Below the pieces are notes generated by a model. It searched no databases. It saw only the letters and a list, made by a program, of their open reading frames with translations, and was not told the DNA's origin. Of a stretch of DNA of 64,000 nt, positions 58,147-64,000 are shown one piece after another. The stretch lies in contig NZ_NGKU01000001.1 of assembly GCF_002140915.1 (NCBI RefSeq), positions 2,054,738-2,118,737 of the forward strand, written 5' to 3'. Every line of letters starts with the position of its first letter. Within the stretch, counting starts at the first letter, position 1. This stretch comes from Candidatus Enterococcus testudinis (lineage in GTDB: Bacteria; Bacillota; Bacilli; Lactobacillales; Enterococcaceae). Both the position numbers and the translations under genes were made by a program.

Positions 58147-59073
58147 ATGAAATTGCAACAATTGATCTATTTTGAGAAGATCATTGAACATGGATCGATC
58201 AATGAAGCAGCCAAGTCACTTTATTTGACGCAGCCTAGTTTGTCGAAAGCCTTGCAGGAGTTGGAAGAAGAAATGAAGGTCCAGTTGCTGATCAGAACCA
58301 AGCAAGGAATCGTGCCTACTGATCAAGGAAGAGAATTTTTGATTTATTGTCGCCAAATCTTAGATCAAGTCAATCTTCTTGAAGAAAGATTCAAAAAGGA
58401 GCCGCCTCGCAAGCAAAACTTTTCCGTATCAGCACAGCACTATGCCTTTGTTGTCCATGCGTTTGTCGACCTGATCAAAACGATTCCTGCAGATATCTAT
58501 GATTTCACACTGAGAGAAACAGAAACCGAAAATATTTTTCAAGATTTGATTTCCTTCAAAAGTGAAATTGGTATCCTCTACTTAAATCGCTTCAATCGGC
58601 AAGTGATGGAAAAACTGTTCAAAGAGAAAAACTTGGTTTTTACACCGCTCTTTGAAGCCAAACCGCATGTATTTGTCAGTCGCTCGAATCCCCTTGTGGC
58701 AAAAGACCGATTGACCCTAGACGACCTGGCGCCTTACCCATATCTTTCCTATGAACAAGGAGAAACCAACTCCCTCTATTTTTCTGAGGAGATCCTGAGC
58801 ACTTGGCGTCGTCAAAAAAATATCAAGGTCAGTGATCGAACGACGATTTTTAACTTGATGGTTGGCTTGAATGGCTATACGATCAGTTCTGGTATTATCA
58901 GCAGCGACTTAAATGATGACAAAATCATTGCGATTCCTTTGGATTATGATGATACCATCAGATTGGGCTGGGTCAGACATCAACAAATCCTCCTCAGCCC
59001 AATTGCCAAGATGTATTTAACTTTATTAAAAAGCCATATCAAAGGATACGGCTTTGATATCTACAATGAATGA
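58147..59073 (+). CDS. LysR-type regulator, probably MetR/MtaR-like
   Basis: 308 residues. The N-terminal helix-turn-helix (about 1-60; LIYFEKIIEHGSINEAAKSLYLTQPSLSKALQELE) is typical of LysR regulators; the rest is the effector-binding domain. Divergent transcription from metE with a MET-box-like palindrome 35 bases before its own start suggests it controls metEF and itself. The effector may be homocysteine, as in other MetR proteins, but this is inference. The ATG follows AGAGGTG. Confidence 0.88.
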   Translation: MKLQQLIYFEKIIEHGSINEAAKSLYLTQPSLSKALQELEEEMKVQLLIRTKQGIVPTDQGREFLIYCRQILDQVNLLEERFKKEPPRKQNFSVSAQHYAFVVHAFVDLIKTIPADIYDFTLRETETENIFQDLISFKSEIGILYLNRFNRQVMEKLFKEKNLVFTPLFEAKPHVFVSRSNPLVAKDRLTLDDLAPYPYLSYEQGETNSLYFSEEILSTWRRQKNIKVSDRTTIFNLMVGLNGYTISSGIISSDLNDDKIIAIPLDYDDTIRLGWVRHQQILLSPIAKMYLTLLKSHIKGYGFDIYNE

Positions 59074-59094
59074 TTTGGTTTGTTTGAACCAATG

Positions 59095-59144
59095 CTAAAA
59101 AATCCCCCATTCACGTCAGCAGTCTGCTGGTTGAATGGGGGATC
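59095..59144 (-). terminator. Terminator after sipS, perhaps shared with the LysR gene
   Basis: ATCCCCCATTCA pairs with TGAATGGGGGAT (59133-59144), with CAGCA/TGCTG inside; six T follow on the minus strand, none on the plus. Confidence 0.8.
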
Positions 59145-59156
59145 ATCTGTCCTTCA

Positions 59157-59732
59157 TTAAATCAATCGTATATGGGATAAAGGATAATACACCAATCGTG
59201 CATTGCCTAAAATGGCATCACCAGAAATTGGGCCAAAAGATCGACTGTCCTTTGAGGCTCTGCGATTGTCGCCAATCACAAAATAACTATCCTTACCCAG
59301 CTTTTCAACACCCAACAGTGATTCTAAATCAAAATCATTCGTATACGACGCTGTTTCATGATCATTGTTGCGGTTTTTGGCCAAGAAGGGTTCTTCAACA
59401 GGTTCTCCATTGATATACAGCTGATCTGCTTCATACTTGACAGAATCTCCTGGCATCCCAATCACCCGCTTGATATAGGTGGATCCATCTGGCATTTGAA
59501 AGACCACCACATCAAATCGGTGGATTGGTGAAATCTTCTCAATGATCACCATATCTCCTTGTCGCAACGTGCCTTCCATTGAATTGCCAGAAACTGGAAC
59601 AGGGATCAATAGGAACGCCCGAATCAAAAAGGCAGAGGCCAACGCGATCAATGCGTATTTAAAAGCCAACCAAAAACGATCTCGCCACTGATTATCGGTC
59701 GTCAATGCAGGTTTCCTCCCTCTTTCACTCAC
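59157..59732 (-). CDS. sipS: Type I signal peptidase
   Basis: 191 residues. One N-terminal membrane anchor (ALIALASAFLIRAFLLIPV). The catalytic Ser51 is in SGNSMEGTL and Lys88 in TYIKRVIGMPGD; GDNRRASKDSRSFG is the third box. It removes signal peptides outside the membrane. Last gene of a six-gene operon; its start overlaps the ctpA stop by four bases. Confidence 0.95.
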   Translation of the reverse strand: MSERGRKPALTTDNQWRDRFWLAFKYALIALASAFLIRAFLLIPVPVSGNSMEGTLRQGDMVIIEKISPIHRFDVVVFQMPDGSTYIKRVIGMPGDSVKYEADQLYINGEPVEEPFLAKNRNNDHETASYTNDFDLESLLGVEKLGKDSYFVIGDNRRASKDSRSFGPISGDAILGNARLVYYPLSHIRLI

Positions 59733-61156
59733 TCTTCAGCCAACAGTGACAATGCTTTTAGATATGCAGGATCTTCCGCCCGGATTTTGTCTGTGACAGC
59801 TTGTTCGATTGCTTGTGCTGTTTCAGCATCGACTTCACCACTTTCAGAGAGACCGGATGTCTTTTGAAAAGCTGTCACGGCTTCTACCGTTTGATCATTG
59901 AAGGTATCCCCACTCGTATCATAGCCTAACGCCGCCAAAAACTGGTTGAGGTTGCTGACAGCATCCGAACTTTGCCCAGTTTTCAACGCATTGTCGCGGG
60001 GCAATGGAGCGAGATACGCATACGCTGGAAAATCAGCTTCATAATCAGGCAAAACGCCTTGGTCGTTGACCCATTCTTCATTCGGTGTCAACCATTTCAT
60101 GATCGTCATTTTCAATTCACTGTCATCGCCCAATTCTTTGATATTCTGTACAGTTCCTTTACCAAAAGTTTCGGTACCAACAATCGGAACCCCCGCAGAT
60201 TCTTGCAAAGCTGCTGCAAAAATCTCAGAAGCAGAAGCACTGCCGCCATCTACCAAAACGACGACTGGTTCTGTAACTTTAAAGCCTTCATCTAAGGATT
60301 CACTGGCCTTGGTTTCGCTGATGATACCTTGGTTGCTGGCAAATTTAACGATCGTTTGACCATCTTCTAAAAACATACTAGCCATGATTTGTACCTGATC
60401 CAATAAGCCGCCGGGATTTTGCCGTACATCTATCACAAAGGATTTGGCACCTTCACTTCTCAAAGCAGTGATTGTTTCTTTTAATTCGCTGGCGGTTTGC
60501 TCGCCAAATGTCGTAATCTCGATCTTGCCTACCGTTTCATTTGTATCGACAATCTCACCATGGACAGTCTCAATCGGAATCGTATCTCTCGTTAACGTGA
60601 CGTCAAAGGTCTCGCCCTCTCTTTGCAGTGTTAAAGTGACATCTGATCCTTTCTCGCCGCGAATTTGTGCGACCACCTCAGACAATGATTGCCCTTTGGT
60701 ATCTTCGCCGTCCACTTTCAGAATCCGATCCCCTATCCGTAGCCCGCTTTTTTCGGCAGGTGTGTTTTTGATCGGTGCTTGGGCAATCTCAGGATACTCA
60801 TCTACCAATGATAATGTGGCGCCGATTCCCTCAAAACTGCCGGATAGCGACTGATCCAATTCATCTGCTGCCGACTCACTCAAGTAAGTCGTATAAGGGT
60901 CATCCAACGCATCTGTCATGCCTTGCAACGCGCCTTCGATCAACGCATCTTCGTCGACCTCTTGGTAATAATTGCCTTTGATTTCTTCAAAAAGCTGTTC
61001 GACTTTGACAATACCACTGTCTGCCGTTGACGATTCTTCAACGACTGTTGCAACGGACTGTTGTTCAGCTTGTTGCCAAATATACACGCCACCGCCTGCC
61101 AAAATCGCGACACTAGCAAGTGAAATGAAATAGCGGCCTGTTGAGATTCCTTTCAT
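59729..61156 (-). CDS. S41 family carboxyl-terminal processing protease
   Basis: 475 residues. One N-terminal membrane anchor or signal (about 9-27), a PDZ domain (about 95-180) with GIGATLSL and GLRIGDRILKVDG, then the S41 protease with the nucleophile Ser of GGSASASEIF (about 305) and Lys of FGKGTVQ. A C-terminal peptidoglycan-binding domain (about 395-460; AVSNLNQFLAALGYDTSGDTFNDQTVEAVTAFQ) targets it to the wall. A CtpA/CtpB-like protease acting outside the membrane. It starts 17 bases after yozE. Confidence 0.94.
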   Translation of the reverse strand: MKGISTGRYFISLASVAILAGGGVYIWQQAEQQSVATVVEESSTADSGIVKVEQLFEEIKGNYYQEVDEDALIEGALQGMTDALDDPYTTYLSESAADELDQSLSGSFEGIGATLSLVDEYPEIAQAPIKNTPAEKSGLRIGDRILKVDGEDTKGQSLSEVVAQIRGEKGSDVTLTLQREGETFDVTLTRDTIPIETVHGEIVDTNETVGKIEITTFGEQTASELKETITALRSEGAKSFVIDVRQNPGGLLDQVQIMASMFLEDGQTIVKFASNQGIISETKASESLDEGFKVTEPVVVLVDGGSASASEIFAAALQESAGVPIVGTETFGKGTVQNIKELGDDSELKMTIMKWLTPNEEWVNDQGVLPDYEADFPAYAYLAPLPRDNALKTGQSSDAVSNLNQFLAALGYDTSGDTFNDQTVEAVTAFQKTSGLSESGEVDAETAQAIEQAVTDKIRAEDPAYLKALSLLAEE

Positions 61157-61173
61157 CCTTTCGCCTCCTTTTC

Positions 61174-61395
61174 TTAACGATTGTTTTCAGTATAATCGGC
61201 CCAGATTCGATCGAAGATATCCATTGAAGGCAAGTAATCTACGCTCATTTCCAAATAAGAAGAGATTTCTTCATAATCATCCGTATGTTTTGGAAATTGA
61301 CTATCATGACTCGCATGTGTGGCAAAAATCTGGGCTTCATCGGTGTGACTCGGCCCTTTGACTGCCATTAAGTAACTATAAAAACTCTTACGCAT
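61174..61395 (-). CDS. yozE: YozE/UPF0346 family small protein
   Basis: 73 residues, the family length; begins [14 protein letters not shown] and contains [18 protein letters not shown] and FDRIWADY. A small helical protein of unknown function, with Bacillus YozE as type member. ATG at 61395 overlaps the msrA stop by eight bases, so it is translated by coupling. An in-frame extension into msrA is not supported. Confidence 0.92.
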   Translation of the reverse strand: MRKSFYSYLMAVKGPSHTDEAQIFATHASHDSQFPKHTDDYEEISSYLEMSVDYLPSMDIFDRIWADYTENNR

Positions 61396-61909
61396 GGTCT
61401 TGATCCCAATGGTCCGCAAGAAAGGCTGCACGACGCGCATGATTACGAGCAAAGTTCTCAGGGTTTTTCTTGTAATACTCTTGATGTTCCTCTTCAGCCA
61501 AATAAAATGGCTGGGCGGGTTCAATTGCAGTGACGATTGGCTCAGTGAAGCGCCCAGTCGCTTGTAAAGCCGCCTTGCTAGCCAATGCTGTTTGATGCTG
61601 TTCTTCATTGAAATAAAAAATCACCGGTCGGTAATTATCACCACGGTCCTCGAATTGCCCAAAGGCATCAGTTGGGTCCGTTTGTTGCCAGTAAATCGTT
61701 AATAAATCATCGAAACTGATTTTCTCAGGATCAAAAATAATCTCCACTGCTTCAGTATGTCCTGTTTGGTGGCTCTTTACTTCCTTATAAGTAGGATTTT
61801 CGGTGTGCCCCGCCGTATAACCAGAAAAAATGGACTCGATCCCGTCCAATTCATCAAAAGGCTGGATCATACACCAAAAACAACCGCCTGCAAATATTGC
61901 TCTTTCCAT
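61388..61909 (-). CDS. msrA: Peptide-methionine (S)-S-oxide reductase
   Basis: 173 residues. It repairs oxidised methionine. The active site is GGCFWC with Cys10 as nucleophile, and [15 protein letters not shown] is a conserved block. The ATG overlaps the stop of the YpmS-like gene (TAATG), the third gene of the operon. Confidence 0.97.
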   Translation of the reverse strand: MERAIFAGGCFWCMIQPFDELDGIESIFSGYTAGHTENPTYKEVKSHQTGHTEAVEIIFDPEKISFDDLLTIYWQQTDPTDAFGQFEDRGDNYRPVIFYFNEEQHQTALASKAALQATGRFTEPIVTAIEPAQPFYLAEEEHQEYYKKNPENFARNHARRAAFLADHWDQDHA

Positions 61910-62556
61910 TATTCATCCTCCGATTCAGCTGGCAGATAGAGACTCATTTGAATCTCATCATCTACAAGATTGATTTTGTTGGCTTTGATAAACAAGCCGT
62001 TTTGCATTCTAAATTGATCCAAACGTATCAAAATGACCTGTTCATCGGCATTGACTTCGATCCATTCAGGAAATTTGAAACTGCGTTTGATCATTTTCAG
62101 GACTTCGCTCGTTGGTAAATCTAGTGTACCGATCGATAAGCTTTTGGCTTTTAATTGCACATTGCCTTCTTCGGTCACGTAAGGATCAAAGTACAAATAA
62201 AAAGTGATTGGAAATCCTAGAACCTGGAATTCCCCGGTCAACAGGGCTTCATTCCGCAATTCAAAATCATACGTGACATCTTGTCCTTTTTGAAAATCAG
62301 ATAAGTAAAAATCAATCAACTGATTGACCTGACTTTTGTTGCTGTTGACAGTCAATACTGGACTACCTTCCCGCTGGACCAATTCAGTACTTTCATTCAA
62401 ACCAGTCTCTCTTTGCTGAAAAATTCTTGAAGCAAAAAAGATGGTCGTTCCTAAAATCACGCCTGCTAAAACGAGAAAGGCAATTTTCCAATAATTAATT
62501 GTCTTTTCTGTTTTCACACTTGTTGTAGGTTCTGGCTTCTTTTGATTCGGCTTCAT
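61909..62556 (-). CDS. YpmS-like membrane-anchored protein (DUF2140)
   Basis: 215 residues. One N-terminal membrane helix (about 22-42; [21 protein letters not shown]) and an extracellular DUF2140 domain ([25 protein letters not shown], then beta strands). The function of YpmS is not known. ATG at 62556 overlaps the SGNH gene stop (ATGA) and follows AGGAGG. Confidence 0.88.
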   Translation of the reverse strand: MKPNQKKPEPTTSVKTEKTINYWKIAFLVLAGVILGTTIFFASRIFQQRETGLNESTELVQREGSPVLTVNSNKSQVNQLIDFYLSDFQKGQDVTYDFELRNEALLTGEFQVLGFPITFYLYFDPYVTEEGNVQLKAKSLSIGTLDLPTSEVLKMIKRSFKFPEWIEVNADEQVILIRLDQFRMQNGLFIKANKINLVDDEIQMSLYLPAESEDE

Positions 62557-63527
62557 TCTGATTCCTCCTGTACCAGCCACTGGTCTTGTGTTTTGATCAA
62601 TTCATCTCTGACCGCATTGGCCATCAGTTGATAGCCTAAATTATTCGGGTGAAAGCGATCCCCTTCATACAAGACATTGTTGGTGATATTATTGGTGATG
62701 GTTTCTTGACTATCCTGAGAAGATGCACTTTCTGCCGTTGTTTCAGACGATGACGTTGTTGTTTCAGACGTGCTGGTCGTCTCGTCAGTGGCTTCATCCT
62801 CGGCATCTTCCGTATCAGCAATTCCGACTTCATCGCTTAATCCTTTATATAATAAATCATTGATTGGAATAAAATAAGCATTCGTCTGCTGTTTGATAAA
62901 GCTGTCCGTTTGGGCATTCCAATTGTCTATGATCGTTTGCATATCTGTGATTTCTGGAAAGTTTAAATAGAAAGGATTATAAATCCCCAACACATAAATC
63001 GGAGCGTCCGCATTTAGCGAGCGAATTTGGCTGAACATCTCTGTCATTCGCTCGGAGTAATCCGCCATCGGTTCAGTAAAAGAATCAATGCTCAGTCCGA
63101 AAAATTTGGATTGAATCACTTTCAAGACATCATTTCCGCCAACAGTGAGGGTGATCAAATCAGCCTCACCTAAATCTGTCCGTAAATCTTCATCATTCTT
63201 GACCCGTTTTAAAATTTGATCGCTACGTTCACCGGCTACCCCATAATTTTTGGTGACCAGATTCGTTAACCCATATCGATCTTGTAAATCACCCGCTACG
63301 ATCGGTACAAATCCGCCTCGAGCGGTTTCATCTCCAACGCCTTCTGTTAGCGAGTCACCCAAAGCCACATATTCGATCGTTTCTTTGGCAGCATCGCTGG
63401 CCGCCAATTGGCCGCTAGGCGATAACAAGGGTGCTGCTTTGGGAATGGCTAGATGAAAGATGGTCCCTGTTGCACAAGCAATCAAACCGACTATCAATAT
63501 ATATATCCCCGTTTTTTTCCACTTCAA
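62553..63527 (-). CDS. SGNH/GDSL hydrolase, YpmR-like, membrane-anchored
   Basis: 324 residues. One N-terminal membrane helix (IYILIVGLIACATGTIFHLA). The SGNH blocks are ALGDSLTEGVG (Ser), the Gly region, GGND (Asn) and DRFHPNNLGY (Asp-His). A Ser/Thr/Glu-rich stretch of about 50 residues (about 225-275) is inserted before the last block. It may be a lipase or esterase acting at the cell surface. The start is TTG at 63527, about 11 bases from AAGGGG, so it is a weak start. First gene of the operon. Confidence 0.88.
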   Translation of the reverse strand: MKWKKTGIYILIVGLIACATGTIFHLAIPKAAPLLSPSGQLAASDAAKETIEYVALGDSLTEGVGDETARGGFVPIVAGDLQDRYGLTNLVTKNYGVAGERSDQILKRVKNDEDLRTDLGEADLITLTVGGNDVLKVIQSKFFGLSIDSFTEPMADYSERMTEMFSQIRSLNADAPIYVLGIYNPFYLNFPEITDMQTIIDNWNAQTDSFIKQQTNAYFIPINDLLYKGLSDEVGIADTEDAEDEATDETTSTSETTTSSSETTAESASSQDSQETITNNITNNVLYEGDRFHPNNLGYQLMANAVRDELIKTQDQWLVQEESE

Positions 63528-63627
63528 CTTTATCCAAACCCCTTACTTGTAATCTTTGCTATTTTAACAAAATTCTCATCAATTGCCTAGCAGTATTCAT
63601 TCTTTTCGGAAGACGAATCAATGAAAA

Positions 63628-63667
63628 ATAATAAAAAACGATTCGCATGTCGACGAATCGTTTTTTT
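63628..63667. terminator. Terminator after degV
   Basis: ACGATTCG and CGAATCGT (63653-63668) form the stem, flanked by A-runs and T-runs, so it could serve both directions. Confidence 0.85.
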
Positions 63668-63681
63668 AAGTCCTACAGGTA

Positions 63682-64000
63682 TTACACGGTGCTGTAAGTA
63701 ATGGCAAAAGCCCCTTTACCCGTATGTGTGGCAATGATCGGTGTCGTATGCAATAACGGAATATCCAATTCTGGAAAAGCTTCCTGCAACTCACGCTTAA
63801 AGCGTTCTGTGATTTCTAAGCCTTCCGCATGAGAGATTCCGATTTTGGTGACTTTCGGCAATTGCTGCAGTTCGTTCTTTAATTCTTCGAACCATTTATT
63901 GAAGGTTTTGACCCCACGACCCTTGACCACAGGAATCAATTCAGAATGGTGGAAGTCCATGATGACTTTCATGTTCAACAAACTAGACAACAAGCCTGTC
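63682..64000 (-). CDS. DegV family fatty-acid-binding protein, 3' part
   Basis: The last 105 codons of a minus-strand gene running off the right edge. IPVVKGRGVKTFNKWFEEL and HTTPIIATHTGKGAFAITY match the C-terminal half of DegV/FakB proteins, which bind fatty acids for phosphorylation by FakA. The open frame continues upstream past position 64000, so the start is outside the window. Confidence 0.9.
   Translation of the reverse strand, partial: TGLLSSLLNMKVIMDFHHSELIPVVKGRGVKTFNKWFEELKNELQQLPKVTKIGISHAEGLEITERFKRELQEAFPELDIPLLHTTPIIATHTGKGAFAITYSTV

Noticed and set aside
58010-58147. SAM riboswitch or methionine T-box before metE
   Set aside because: The gap of 136 bases has no T-box GGTGG-like element, no S-box core and no terminator; the palindrome fits a protein operator.

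Overview
The window is a chromosomal stretch of a low-GC Gram-positive bacterium of the order Lactobacillales, most likely an Enterococcus or close relative. This rests on gene order (ylqF/rbgA-rnhB-dprA-topA-trmFO ... xerC-hslV-hslU-codY), paired parE-parC, a DUF1803 gene beside ppaC, A/G-rich ribosome-binding sites and abundant Rho-independent terminators. No phage, insertion sequence, CRISPR array, tRNA or rRNA gene was seen. Coding density is high and no gene-free gap exceeds 300 bases. Species assignment is inference; a CLC-F-type fluoride antiporter and a complete glycogen operon are the most distinguishing features.

Layout. 1-8.9 kb: the 5' part of an ABC exporter gene (minus), a HAD phosphatase (plus), and a minus-strand DNA-repair operon sbcD-sbcC-SNF2 helicase. 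9.1-11.6 kb: anmK with a PTS EIIC gene. 11.7-15.8 kb: plsC (minus), then trmN6-yazA and a secreted serine hydrolase with GW-like repeats, preceded by a possible structured leader RNA. 15.9-18.1 kb: an unknown membrane protein, then a fluoride riboswitch driving a CLC-F type transporter. 18.2-21.3 kb: efp, a CDF metal transporter, a UPF0316 membrane protein and an unrecognised charged protein.

21.4-29.6 kb: the glycogen operon glgBCDAP, with a cre-like site upstream and an internal terminator before glgP. 29.8-32.8 kb: two unknown genes, DUF1803 and ppaC. 32.9-36 kb: pflA and pflB with a cre-rich promoter. 36.2-41.6 kb: parC, parE and divergent plsY. 41.7-46.2 kb: xerC-hslV-hslU-codY with a mutarotase-like gene attached. 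46.4-48.3 kb: flotillin and its NfeD partner, inserted between trmFO and xerC. 48.4-54.7 kb: trmFO, topA, dprA, rnhB, rbgA.

54.9-59.1 kb: metE-metF and a divergent LysR-type regulator sharing a MET-box-like palindrome. 59.2-63.5 kb: an overlapping six-gene operon (SGNH hydrolase, YpmS-like, msrA, yozE, ctpA, sipS). 63.7 kb to the end: the 3' part of a degV gene.

Most genes are core metabolism, DNA maintenance and envelope functions. The observations most worth a second look are regulatory: the fluoride riboswitch, the trmN6 leader, nested dyads at the rbgA promoter, the hairpin holding the dprA ribosome-binding site, and operator-like motifs at xerC, metE, pflB, glgB, topA and an unknown gene at 30.7 kb. 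No clearly new multi-gene system was found.
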